A DNA stretch of 64,000 nt from Symsagittifera roscoffensis (lineage: Eukaryota; Xenacoelomorpha; Acoela; Convolutidae), in assembly GCF_963678635.1 (NCBI RefSeq), contig NC_087064.1, forward strand, positions 50,637,346 through 50,701,345, written 5' to 3'. The notes under the pieces are model-generated. The model was not told where the DNA came from. It made no database searches and saw nothing but the letters and a program-made list of their open reading frames with translations. The translations under genes were made by a program, and so were the position numbers. Every line of letters starts with the position of its first letter. The first letter of the stretch is position 1. Shown in pieces: positions 52,871 through 62,225 of the stretch.

Positions 52871-53425
52871 AGGCCACTCACGCCAAAGGTAAAAGGTGGT
52901 GGAATCGTGAATTCAGCCTTCCGGAGAGAAAGTAAGGGTGTTATTTCCCCAGATTCAGGAATCCGGAGGGGTCTTGAGACTGAACTTAAACTATTTTCTA
53001 CGAATTTTAGCTTCCTAGTCATGTCCTGAATTAAACTTATTTAATATCTGGATTCAATTTCTAATAATGAGTAGCTAGGAGTTGAGTGAAAGGGTTGATC
53101 CATCTTCGATGGAGATGATGATTTTTATCTGCTGAACAAAAACAATAGTAATATGATAAATAGTAGTAGCCCTGTTTTTAGGAGTGACCTCGTGGTCTGG
53201 GGATACTGAGACCCAGCCATGAGCTCATTATTTTGCTGGTAAGTAAGTCAATTTGAGCGTTCTGGTCGGAGCCGGAGAACAGTAACGTTTTTGTCGACCC
53301 GATGTTGAAAAGACCACCAAAAAAACTGGCTTTGGTAGAGACGGTGAAAAGCATGTAGAGCTTTGTTCAGACGCTGGCCAGTCGTTTTATAGCTTAGCTT
53401 TATTTTCCGTCGATATGTACTTCCC
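52859..53425 (+). repeat. Fold-back inner arm L1
   Basis: Direct repeat of L2 (54649-55212) and inverted repeat of R1 (54082-54643). Starts ACAATCGTTACAAGG and ends near GATATGTACTTCC. Confidence 0.9.
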
Positions 53426-54019
53426 GGCGAGTGTTACAATTCCGGGGTATGTAACCGGAGCCATTGCACTTCGAACGCAGATGCTTGTGGGACTTGGCCA
53501 ACCCGAAGCACAAAATCATACCTGCAGCAGACAGACGAAGCACCCCATGCGGGGTTCAATAGCAGAAGCTGAAGCACCGTGAAAATCAGCAGAAGGTGAA
53601 GCACCGTTAAAATCATTATTAGAAACAACATTAGAAAGATTAGCATTGACAGAAATAGAGTTTGAAAGCAAACCGTAGCCTGGCGGTGAGTCTATATTGA
53701 GAGCGTCCATGTTCTGGGTGACGCTAGTGTGCGGGATGGCTGCGTGAACGCCTATCGTGAGGTCCTCCATGCCTTGAGTAAAGCTGCTGTGAGACTGAAC
53801 TGGAGCTCGCTCCACGAGCAAACCCGTTGGTCGCTGATTGTTCCGCCAGAACACGCTCCCATCGTCTTGCACTCGAACGTGACGAAGGGAAGACCATTTT
53901 TGGTTGCCAGGCTTCCACTCGACCAGGATCTGCGGGTCGTTTGCGTCCAGTATCCGGGTCGCTGTTCAATCCCGTAAACCAGGTGGAATTTTCTTCCACG
54001 GGTCGTTTGTGCCACACAT
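53250..54019 (-). pseudogene. Broken copy of the fold-back core frame (core 1)
   Basis: Minus-strand counterpart of the intact frame at 55036-55806. It begins with ATG at 54019 (MCGTNDPWKKIPP) but meets a TGA after about 17 codons, where core 2 has CGA. A second stop follows the CFVCLLQV segment (TGA versus GGA in core 2). Between them it reads QDDGSVFWRNNQRPTGLLVE as in core 2. Confidence 0.7.
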
Positions 54020-54081
54020 CTAGAGACACCAAAACTTACTCAAAATACCGTGGACTTGGATATGTAACAATAGCCCGGAAG

Positions 54082-54643
54082 TACATATCGATGAAAAATA
54101 AAGTTAAGCTATAAAACTACTGGCCAGCGTCTAAGCAAAGCTCTACATGCTTTTCACAGTCTCTACCAAAGCCATTTTTTTGGTGGTCTTTTCAACATCG
54201 GGTCGACAAACACGTTACTGTTCTCCGGCTCCGACCAGAACGCTCAAATTGACTTACTTACAAGCAAAATAATGAGCTCATGGCTGGGTCTCAGTATCCC
54301 CAGACCACGAGGTCACTCCTAAAAACAGGGCTACTACTACTTATCATATTACGATTGTTTTTGTTCAGTAGATAAAAATCATCATCTCCATCGAAGATGG
54401 ATCAACCCTTTCACTCAACTCCTAGCTTCTCATTATTAGAAATTGAATCCAGATGTTAAATAAATTCAATTCAGGACATGACTAGGAAGCTAAAGTTCGT
54501 TGAAAATAGTTTAAGTTCAAGTCTCAAGACCCCTCCGGATTCCTGAATCTGGGGATATAACACCCTTACTTTCTCTCCGGAAGGCTGAATTCACGATTCC
54601 AACACCCTTCACCTTTGGCGTGAGTCGCCTTGTAACGATTGTA
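54082..54643 (-). repeat. Fold-back inner arm R1
   Basis: Near-perfect reverse complement of L2, meeting it in a head-to-head palindrome centred near 54646, and the inverted partner of L1. Confidence 0.9.
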
Positions 54644-54663
54644 GCGACACAATCGTTACAAGG
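54628..54663. repeat. Hairpin at the R1/L2 palindrome centre
   Basis: CCTTGTAACGATTGT, spacer AGCGAC, ACAATCGTTACAAGG: a perfect 15-bp stem, extending with few mismatches through the whole arms. Confidence 0.95.
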
Positions 54664-55212
54664 CCACTCACGCCAAAGGTGAAGGGTGGTGGAATCATGA
54701 ATTCAGCCTTCCGGAGAGAAAGTAAGGGTGTTATTTCCCCAGATTCAGGAATCCGGAGGGGTCTTGAGACTTGAACTTAAAATATTTTTTACGAATTTTA
54801 GCTTCCTAGTCATGTCCTGAATTGAATTTATTTAACATCCGGATTCAATTTTTAATAATGAGAAACTAGGAGTTGAGTGAAAGGGTTGATCCATCTTCGA
54901 TGGAGATGATGATTTTTATCTACTGAACAAAAACAATAGTAATATGATAAGTAGTAGCCCTGTTTTTAGGAGTGACCTCGTGGTCTGGGGATACTGAGAC
55001 CCAACCATGAGCTCATTATTTTTCTTGTAAGTAAGTCAATTTGAGCGTTCTGGTCGGAGCCGGAGAACAGTAACGTTTTTGTCGACCCGATGTTGAAAAG
55101 ACCACCAAAAAAACTGGCTTTGGTAGAGACGGTGAAAAGCATTTAGAGCTTTGTTTAGACGCTGGCCAGTCGTTTTATCGCTTAGCTTTATTTTCGGTCG
55201 ATATGTACTTGC
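54649..55212 (+). repeat. Fold-back inner arm L2
   Basis: Direct repeat of L1 and reverse complement of R1 and R2. The 256-codon core frame reads out of the core into this arm. Confidence 0.9.
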
Positions 55213-55806
55213 CGTGAATGATACAATTCCGGGGTATGTGACCGGAGCCATTGCACTTCGAACGCAGATGCTTGTGGGACTTGACCAACCCGAAGCACAA
55301 AATCCTACCTGCAGCAGACAGACGAAGCACCCCATGCGGGTTTCAATAGCAGAAGGTGAAGCACCGTGAAAATCATCAGAAGGGGAAGCACCGTTAAAAT
55401 CAACATTAGAAACAACATTAGAAAGATTAGCATTGACAGAAATAGAGTTTGAAAGCAAACCGTAGCTTGGCGGTGAGTCTATATTGAGAGCGTCCATGTT
55501 CTGGGTGAGGCTAGTGTGCGGGATGGCTGCGTGAACGTCTATCGTGAGGTCCTCCATGCCTTGGGTAAAGCTGCTATGAGACTGAACTGGAGTTCGCTCC
55601 ACGAGCAAACCCGTTGGTCGCTGATTGTTCCGCCAGAACACGCTCCCATCGTCTTGCACGCGAACGTGACGAAGGGAAGACCATTGTTGGTGGCCAGGCT
55701 TCCACTCGACCAGGATCTGCGGGTCGTTTGCGTCCAGTACCCGGGTCGCTGTTCGATCCCGTAAATCAGGTGGAATTTTCTTCCACGGGTCGTTTGTGCC
55801 ATACAT
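55036..55806 (-). CDS. Unrecognised 256-residue protein of the fold-back element
   Basis: An intact minus-strand frame from MYGTNDPWKKIPPDL to a stop in arm L2. The N-terminal third (DPQILVEWKPGHQQWSSLRH, DDGSVFWRNNQRPTG) looks like a small beta-rich module. The middle is Ser/Asn-rich and the end is Arg-rich. There is no transposase or RT motif. It could be a remnant of an LTR-element polyprotein or a host gene piece; I cannot assign it. Core 1 holds the same frame broken by two stops. Confidence 0.45.
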   Translation of the reverse strand: MYGTNDPWKKIPPDLRDRTATRVLDANDPQILVEWKPGHQQWSSLRHVRVQDDGSVFWRNNQRPTGLLVERTPVQSHSSFTQGMEDLTIDVHAAIPHTSLTQNMDALNIDSPPSYGLLSNSISVNANLSNVVSNVDFNGASPSDDFHGASPSAIETRMGCFVCLLQVGFCASGWSSPTSICVRSAMAPVTYPGIVSFTASTYRPKIKLSDKTTGQRLNKALNAFHRLYQSQFFWWSFQHRVDKNVTVLRLRPERSN

Positions 55807-55867
55807 CTAGAGACACCAAAACTGACTCAAAATACCGTGGACTTGGATATGTAAGTAAGAATAGCCC

Positions 55868-56375
55868 GGAAGTACATATCGACGGAAAATAAAGCTAGGT
55901 TCTAAGACGACTGGCCAACGTCTAAACAGAGCTCTACATGCTTTTCACCGTCTCTAACAAAGCCAGTTCATTTGGTGGTCTTTCTAACATCGGGTAGACA
56001 AAAACGTTACTGTTCTCCGGCTTCGACCAGAACGCTCAAATTAACTTGTTTACATGCAAAATTAGTGAGCTCATGGCTGGGTCTCAGTATCCCCAGACCA
56101 CGAGGTCACTCCTAAAAACAGGGCTACCACTACTTATTATATTACTATTGTTTTTGTTCAGTAGATAAAAATCATCATCTCCATCGAAGATGGATCAACC
56201 CTTTCCCCCAACTCCTAGCTTCTCATCGTCCTAAAATGAATTCAGATGTTAAATAAATTCAATTCAAGACATAACCGGGAAGCTGAAAGTTTATATAAAA
56301 CAGTTTTAGATCAAATCCCGAGCTTTTCCACCCTTCGGCTGCTTTTCCACCCTTCACCGTTGTTGTGAACGGCCT
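55868..56375 (-). repeat. Fold-back inner arm R2
   Basis: Reverse complement of L2 and L1, with more divergence toward its outer end, where a CTTTTCCACCCTTC segment is duplicated. It lacks the terminal hairpin present at the other arm ends. Confidence 0.85.
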
Positions 56376-56379
56376 TGCT

Positions 56380-56645
56380 AACTCAGCTTTTTTCTTCCAT
56401 TCCGATATTCTATTTTCTCGTAGTTATCTTTGTCGCAACTTTCGTTGTTCTGATTTTCTTCTGGTTTTCTTCCAAAATGGCGGTTTTTGCCGTTTCTCAG
56501 AAGTGCGACTTCTCAGTTCGTATTTTTGAAATTTCAAATTACCAGAATATTTTTGACCTTCACCGTTTGACTAATCGTCCCAATAACGTCACTAATCTCT
56601 CAATACTGTCAATTTGAACAGAATTTACAAAATTCACGAAATTAC
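56380..56645 (-). repeat. Fold-back outer arm, right
   Basis: The inverted partner of 52440-52840, recognisable as ordered blocks with indels. The apparent plus-strand frame here is T-rich and not convincing. Confidence 0.65.
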
Positions 56646-56650
56646 TCTTA

Positions 56651-57320
56651 TCCACGTCATATCGACTCACTGCAGAATATAAATGACATCATACTACACT
56701 ATTATAGCCTTCCAAATTCTTTCACTAATCTGCTTTTTCGAGGATATGACTTAAGATAAAACATTTTTTCTGACTTCCAATGTCAATGCCTTGATTTAAA
56801 AAAATTTTTTCTCCTAGGTTTTAAAAGGTGTTTGTTTGCAGGACAGTCCCGCCAACCAACAAGCTAAAATTATCCTACTATGCTTCTTCGGAACTTTTAG
56901 TTGTTATTGGTCCTGAATGTTACAATCTCCCTCTTCAAAAGATTAATCAAGCCTTTCATGCAATCACAAAGTGATCAGTTTTCCTAGTTGATTAAAAACA
57001 GTCATGCAGGCTGGAACATTTAAATATACTCTTTACTCAGGCCTTTCTAAATAAATAGTAAGTGTCTCTAAAGCCACTAACTAAAATCAAAATGCAAATT
57101 TATAAATGCAACAAATTATTTAATGTTCAAAACACAACTAAATGTTTATTTTCAGTTTTCAATTACACCTTGGTTGCTTAGTTTCTCACTTGAGTTTTTG
57201 TCACACTCATAAAACAATTCTGAGTTCTAACTTCTTCTCTTTTGCCACTTCTTGGTTTCTTCTTTTTTCGTCGTTTAGAAGTTCTTAAACTTCTAAAACC
57301 TTCTAATTTCGTTTCTTTTT
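56651..57320. other. AT-rich non-coding region, possible 3' LTR of copy 2
   Basis: Lies beyond the last coding segment and purine tract of the minus-strand element. No frame, no repeat partner found in the window. Confidence 0.4.
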
Positions 57321-57343
57321 GCATCTTGTCCCCCGGCCAGTTG

Positions 57344-57775
57344 TCAATGCTTCATCTCCTCCTCCTGCGCCATTGACTCTGGACTTTCAGTTTCTGTGTC
57401 TTGCAACACATCGTTAGCAATTTTGACGCTGTTGGAAGCAGTCCTGCAACACTTCTGCTCTTCTACTCTTTGTTTACAACAAGGTAGGGGATCTACGTTA
57501 GATTCTCTGTTCCTGCAGAAGCTGTTGTGGAGACACAACGTTATGTTTCTCTCCAAATCTTTCTTCAACATCTCTTCTTTCTCCCTTCCATTAGATTCAC
57601 TCGTCCTGGAAGTCCTGGAAGTTCTCTTCACTGCGGTGGCCACCACATTCCGATGAGTTAAAAAGCTCGCTTGAAAGCTCCTGCTCCAATGTCCAGCTGA
57701 TACGCACTGTACACTGTGCTGTGCTTCGACATATGCTTCTTAGCATATTTGTACAACCATGCATTCATGTTGGCT
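57344..57775 (-). pseudogene. Terminal retroelement protein segment, copy 2
   Basis: NAWLYKYAKKHMSKH and IGAGAFKRAF correspond to the copy 1 segment at 50683-50790. A charged frame (57344-57646) follows after a stop and contains CLHNSFCRNRES and CCKQRVEEQKCC. Confidence 0.5.
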
Positions 57776-58012
57776 CTAAACCATGGCATCAGACGTTCTC
57801 CTGGCCCATATATTTTTCACTTCCATCGGAATGTTCAAGATTTTGCATATTGTCTCAAAAAGATCTAAATCTTTCAGACAATCCAATTTCTGCAATTGTT
57901 CTCTCGTTGGTGCCTTCTCCCTGCTGCAGTCAATGTCCTCGTGCTTATTGGCACAGTGCAAACAGTCAGTACCGCGCAGTTGAACTTTTGCCAGAGGGTA
58001 GTAAACAAGCAC
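57776..58012 (-). pseudogene. Cys/His-cluster protein, copy 2
   Basis: CLHCANKHEDIDC fits C-x2-C-x3-H-x4-C, close to a nucleocapsid zinc knuckle, and is followed by LDLFETICKILNIPMEVK and NIWARR, matching copy 1 at about 50585-50650. It begins in a new frame just after the SGNH-like frame ends. Confidence 0.5.
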
Positions 58013-58026
58013 ACCATCCTTGATTC

Positions 58027-59298
58027 CTAGAGTGCTTCTTCCTCATCTGAGCTTCTCGAGATATTATTTGTCCCAACTAGGATCGTTACATTAGGGATTC
58101 TCCCTGGGTTCATCAACTCCACCATCCAGAATAACTGGGCTATCGTCGCGCCTCCGAAAGCCATCACCGTGGTGATCCAAGAGGTGCTCAAGTTTGAGAG
58201 CACTCTGACCAAGCTGTTTACCAGTATCAGATGTGATGTCCTCAGTGGTGGTTGCTGCAGGTTTACTGCCGGGTTCCAGGTAATCAGATTGAAGCAAGCT
58301 CTCGGATCCGCCTCCGGAACTCCTGTGAAGTTATACTTCAACTGATTATTCTTTTGTACATCCATTACCCGTGACACTTTCTTCGCCGGCATCTTTCGTA
58401 TCTTAATGTCTGGGACTTTTGAGCTCCCCATTGGTAGCGTTGCATCGCTAACTCCCCTTTTGGTCATTACGTCTTGGGAGAGCTGTACTCTGCCCGTATC
58501 GTCGATCGTTTCATAGGGTGCAGTCACCCCGGAACCTGGCGCTTTCCTATTGGCGACTAGTCGTCCAGCTGTCTCTATCAGCTTCCTCACCGTTTGCTCC
58601 ACGACTGGGTCACCTAAGGTATCACTCGGGTCCGGGATTGTCACTCGACCAGTTGCAGTGGGGAGTCGCGTTTCTGTCGTTTGACTCATTTCTCGAGGCG
58701 TCAAGAGCTCCATCGTGGACTGCCCACGAGGAATATTCCTTGCAGGTATCACTTTTTCCACGGCAGTTGTCAATGACAACCGCTCCGATCGCTCCTTCTA
58801 GTCCCGCTTCAAGCGTTCAATTTTTTCACCCTGCTTTTTGCTGCAGTCGTCAAACAATATCTTCCACATGTCTCTGTCTTCTTCCGTAGTGAGCATGGTC
58901 TTAGTCTTTTCATCCAGCTCCTTTCTGGTCCTTTCCAGCTCATCTTTCATCCCATCTAGATCTTGCATGATTTGGTTCGCTTGAACCCCCTGTTCTACTC
59001 TCGCCCTCTTTGGTGGCACAGCTATTCTCAGTGGTGAACTAGACGGGGCAGCCTCGCTGTTCATCTCTTGATGCATTCTAATCAGCCCAGGCATGGGCTT
59101 GGAGGGCAAAGGCATCTCACCTGGTTGATAAGTCCTAGAACTTCCCAATCCAGGCTCGTTCGCCAAGTCACTCCCTGAGAGAGCCCCGTTTCTCCACCTC
59201 ATCACTCTCATGTTCGGGCGGTCTGGTACTGCCCTCTCTCCGTATGCTGCCATCAATAAGACTTCCGTGGGGCGGTCCCCACGGTTGTCATGCCCCAA
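58027..59298 (-). pseudogene. Coiled-coil protein with GDSL/SGNH-like domain, copy 2
   Basis: One frame with a single in-frame TAG (58798-58800). The first part has LSGSDLANEPGLGSS and EMPLPSKP, matching copy 1, then a heptad-rich coiled coil (MKDELERTRKELDEKTKTML). After the stop: TSHLILVNSLVRVLSNL (block I; Ser kept but the preceding GD changed to VN), FGGATIAQLFWMVELM (block II) and VTILVGTNNISRSS (block III). The two copies together point to an ancestral GDSL motif. Block V is missing because the frame ends at EEEAL and the downstream sequence jumps to the Cys/His protein. Confidence 0.72.
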
Positions 59299-59306
59299 GA
59301 TGTTTA

Positions 59307-59513
59307 TCAGTGCGTCAGCAACATGACTATCTCTGGGTCCTCCAGAGCGAAGTCTCGATCCATTAGCCGACCATAGATCACATCTACCATCGGTCCTACA
59401 TATGCCTCTGCCATGTCCATCAATTCATCCAAGTTGAAGTTATCCATTCTCTTTTCGGGTTCGATTCGATTTGATTTGATGATTTGACTCAAGTGAGTAA
59501 TTAAACGATCCAT
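59307..59513 (-). pseudogene. N-terminal piece of the gag-like protein, copy 2
   Basis: 68 codons starting MDRLITHLSQIIK, with FNLDELMDMAEAYV comparable to PTLDELYKRLRDL in copy 1. It is separated from the coiled-coil frame by a frameshift. Helical; no domain recognised. Confidence 0.45.
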
Positions 59514-59878
59514 CAGGATCTAGAAAAACGGTCACGAATATCACATTTGTCCGTTTCACCTTAACTTTTCTTTAAAATTTATATGAAACAGTCAGATAAA
59601 AAGATTTTGATCCTAAAAAATATTAAAATCAATCGGTCTCTAAAATTTTGGATTTCGACCTAAGATTGGACAGTCCAAACTTTGGATCTATTCCTAAGAT
59701 TGATTCAGTTGTTCGTGGTAACTAACTCCTTCTAACCCAGGGTCTTAATAACATAACACATAACATAACATAACACACATATCACACACTATACATACTT
59801 TAGTCTGACACCCTCTTGCATGTTACCTTTACTCAGCCTACACTTAAGTATTATTTCTTATGTAAAAATACTTGTATA
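59514..59878 (-). other. Leader between macro-like and gag-like proteins, copy 2
   Basis: Non-coding, AT-rich, with a TAACA-type microsatellite near 59745-59780. It occupies the same position as 42313-42795 in copy 1 without obvious sequence similarity. Confidence 0.5.
59745..59780. repeat. Imperfect (CATAA) microsatellite
   Basis: Runs of ATAACACATAACATAACATA on the plus strand. A simple repeat inside the leader of copy 2. Confidence 0.85.
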
Positions 59879-60652
59879 TTAGTATCGGAAAAGATTACGT
59901 GTATGAGCGCGTACAGTTCCCGAGGATGCAGTCGTCCTCTGTTCGGATCGTACACTGGAAGTGAGAGCTTCTTCACTTCCCTTTCCACGAGGAAGTCTCT
60001 CAACCTCGTCAAGGGACAAGACTAGGTTTTCCGGGTCCACGTGCCGCTTCTCCGTCGCCCGTGTCACTAAGAAGCATAGGTGTTTTCCCGGTATCTGTGA
60101 CGGCGCCGGAGGCAAGGCTGCTACGCTCCCTATTCCTGGTCTTTGCTTCCAAAGGAACTCTATGTTTTTATATTTTCTCTTAAAATCCGCTGCTAACGCT
60201 GTCTTAAAACTCATGTCTGCTGTGATTGCTATCGCACATGTTCTATCTGTGAGTATGAAATCGCTGTCCGTTAGTATTATGCTACTTGAATATTCATTTG
60301 GTAAATTAAAATATGACTCAACTACCCTCCCTATGTCAGGTTTCTTTTGGTCTTCGCCTGTTTCTGCTTCTAAATCCCCTGTCTCTCTTACTATTCCTAA
60401 TTTTTTCATGTTTAAACTTTCAGTGTGGGTAAGTCCTAGCCCCACTCCCCGGACAAAAATATCCATCGAAGTCCCCTTCGATCGCATACCGGATGTCAAG
60501 TCGAGATTGGAAGCCGGAATGAGTAGTCGCCCTTCCTGGGCAGCCCAGGAAGGATCTTCTCGTTCGGTTTTCCTGTATTTCATGCTTTCACGGTCTACAT
60601 CTTGAATCGTGACACTGGTCTCCATTGGGTCCGACGTCATTTCTTCAGCCAT
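59879..60652 (-). CDS. Macro-domain-like protein of the retroelement, copy 2
   Basis: 257 codons, the better-preserved copy. After SMDIFVRGVGLGLTHTESLN and a polar stretch comes ILTDSDFILTDRTCAIAITA, DMSFKTALAADFKRKYKNIE, RPGIGSVAAL, GKHLCFLVTRATEKRHVDPE and NLVLSLDEVERL. This is the strand, loop and helix order of the N-terminal two-thirds of a TARG1/OARD1-like macro domain (ADP-ribose-binding fold). The last strand and helix seen in copy 1 (VYDPNRGKL, VVFAETEIMVHL) are lost after a frameshift near 60000. A role on ADP-ribosylated host or element proteins is inference. Confidence 0.72.
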   Translation of the reverse strand: MAEEMTSDPMETSVTIQDVDRESMKYRKTEREDPSWAAQEGRLLIPASNLDLTSGMRSKGTSMDIFVRGVGLGLTHTESLNMKKLGIVRETGDLEAETGEDQKKPDIGRVVESYFNLPNEYSSSIILTDSDFILTDRTCAIAITADMSFKTALAADFKRKYKNIEFLWKQRPGIGSVAALPPAPSQIPGKHLCFLVTRATEKRHVDPENLVLSLDEVERLPRGKGSEEALTSSVRSEQRTTASSGTVRAHTRNLFRY

Positions 60653-61020
60653 TCCAAGACACGCAGATTTGTCAAGTCTTGTTCATATGACTGCTGTTGC
60701 TCGTCGTCGAATTGTACCTCGGGTTTCGACCGGTCATCGACCCACTCATCGTCGTGACCATCGACTATGACAATGTCCTGTGACACAGTTATTTCTTCTA
60801 GACCCATTACTTCTTCCCATATCTTCTTTAGGTCTATCCTGTCCACTAGAAAATCGTCGCCGTATGGGTTATATTTCTTATTGGATCTTGTCCTGTCATT
60901 CTGTCGATTCTGTATCGTGAACGGAAGATCCGGTTCCAAGTTCTTGGGAATCTCACTTTGTTCAGGGTCTTGCCAGTCCTCTTCTGCGTAGGGTAAAGTT
61001 TCATCCTCTGCTTCAATTTA
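60637..61020 (-). pseudogene. Acidic segment preceding macro-like protein, copy 2
   Basis: NPYGDDFLVDRIDLKKIWEE, then an Asp/Glu-rich stretch and DLTNLRVLEWLKK, matching copy 1 at 41300-41520. It overlaps the macro-like frame by a few codons. No known fold recognised. Confidence 0.6.
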
Positions 61021-61070
61021 TCTCATTTGGATCCAGGTCCAGTGGTGTACTTATTCCATCCTCTATGACT

Positions 61071-61571
61071 TCATTCCCATCGTTCTTTTCCCCTGGTGCC
61101 CTTCTCGTTGACCTCACAAGAAGGGTCCACCACTAGATAATCCCCTTCTTCCATGTCTGCAGGTATACACCAGTCTTCTGTTGATGGATTGTGTGGCTTA
61201 ATGTTTTCGTAATGAGCGGCTCGGCCAGTACTCAGTCTATAGGAGCGTCCCTCCCGGTGCACCTCCGTGATCATGAAGGGTCCCCTCCACTTTTTTAGGA
61301 GCTTTTTTGTTCCTTTCGGTGGTATGTCGTTCTGAAATACCCATATGTAGTCCCCTACCGAATAAGCTCTTGCACCAGCTGCTTTCTTGTCAAATCTTTT
61401 CCTCTGCCTTGCCTGTGCCTGCTGAGTATTTCGTCTACATTAGTCGTTTAATTCCTGATGAAGTCTTATTACATCCCTTACATAGACTTGTGGTGACGTC
61501 TTCTTACCCTCATACTCCGGGTAGAAGAAAGTCAAGGGCAAAGACTTCTCGTGCCCGGTTAGCATCATATG
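61071..61571 (-). pseudogene. pol: Integrase C-terminal GPF/Y domain, copy 2
   Basis: The minus strand reads LTFFYPEYEGKKTSPQVYV, then after a stop AYSVGDYIWVFQNDIPPKGT, KKWRGPFMITEVHREGRSY, RLSTGRAAHYENIKPH, equivalent to copy 1 at 40665-41126. Confidence 0.85.
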
Positions 61572-61829
61572 TTAACTAACTCCGGTGGTGGAATGTTGCG
61601 TGCTATTGTAAGCTCCCATCAACTGTGGAAGATATCTGTCCCAATCGGCCATGTACCTGGAACAATATACCCTCAGCATCGACACTAACGTTCGATTCTG
61701 CCTTTCCACTAAGCCATTTGTCTGGGGATGGTATGTCGTGGAGTGAGCTTGAGCAACTTGTGAGCGTCTCATTAGCTCTTTCGTGAGTTCTCCTACGAAA
61801 GCTGTTCCGTTATCCGATTGAAACGTCAT
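61572..61829 (-). pseudogene. pol: Integrase catalytic core, second half, copy 2
   Basis: MTFQSDNGTAFVGELTKELM carries the second catalytic Asp, and YHPQTNGLVERQNRTLVSML the catalytic Glu; both are intact. It is separated from the first half by a stop and frameshift near 61830-61890. Confidence 0.9.
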
Positions 61830-61880
61830 CGGACAACCATGTCTCGCTATCCATGTATTGATCAGGTGGTCGCACGTCTC

Positions 61881-62225
61881 TTACGCTGAGGCAGTTATGC
61901 AGGGCACGGCCTCTGCAAACTTCGTGAAGTGATCGATCATGACCAAGACTTGATTATAACCACTGTCTGTCATGCTTATCTTTTGGTGATTTATCTGCAC
62001 CACCTCGTTGAATTCAGACGACTCGATCGATTGTAAGGGAAATCGTAATTTCCTTGAATCCTTGACCTGTTGGCATGACAGACATGCTGTTACCCACTTC
62101 TCGCATGCCTTTTTCATTCCAGGCCACTCAAAGCGCTTCAGGATCCTTTGATACACTTTGTCGATCCCCTGATGGCCCATCTGATAATACGATCTGAATA
62201 AGAGTTCTGTTCTTGCAAGCCACAA
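61881..62225 (-). pseudogene. pol: Integrase zinc finger and first part of catalytic core, copy 2
   Basis: YYQMGHQGIDKVYQRILKRF then ACLSCQQVKDSRK form the HHCC finger. VVQINHQKISMTDSGYNQVL is the start of the core, with Asn where the first catalytic Asp is expected (Tyr in copy 1). MIDHFTKFAEAVPC follows. Confidence 0.9.

Larger units (their letters stand above)
52430..56650. mobile_element. Nested fold-back (long inverted repeat) element
   Basis: Layout: outer arm, L1, core 1, R1, L2, core 2, R2, outer arm. L1/R1 and L2/R2 are inverted pairs of about 560 bp. Units L1-core1-R1 and L2-core2-R2 are direct tandem copies of about 1.8 kb. The outer arms (about 52440-52840 and 56380-56645) are inverted to each other but more diverged. 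A shared landmark, AGGAGTGACCTCGTGGTCTG, occurs at about 53180 and 54978 and in reverse complement at about 54300 and 56095. Fold-back transposons have this form. No target duplication was found, and the source superfamily is unknown. Confidence 0.75.

Noticed and set aside
61307-61579. Plus-strand open frames over copy 2 (several, 59.8-63.7 kb)
   Set aside because: Antisense shadows of the minus-strand pol, macro and linker coding.
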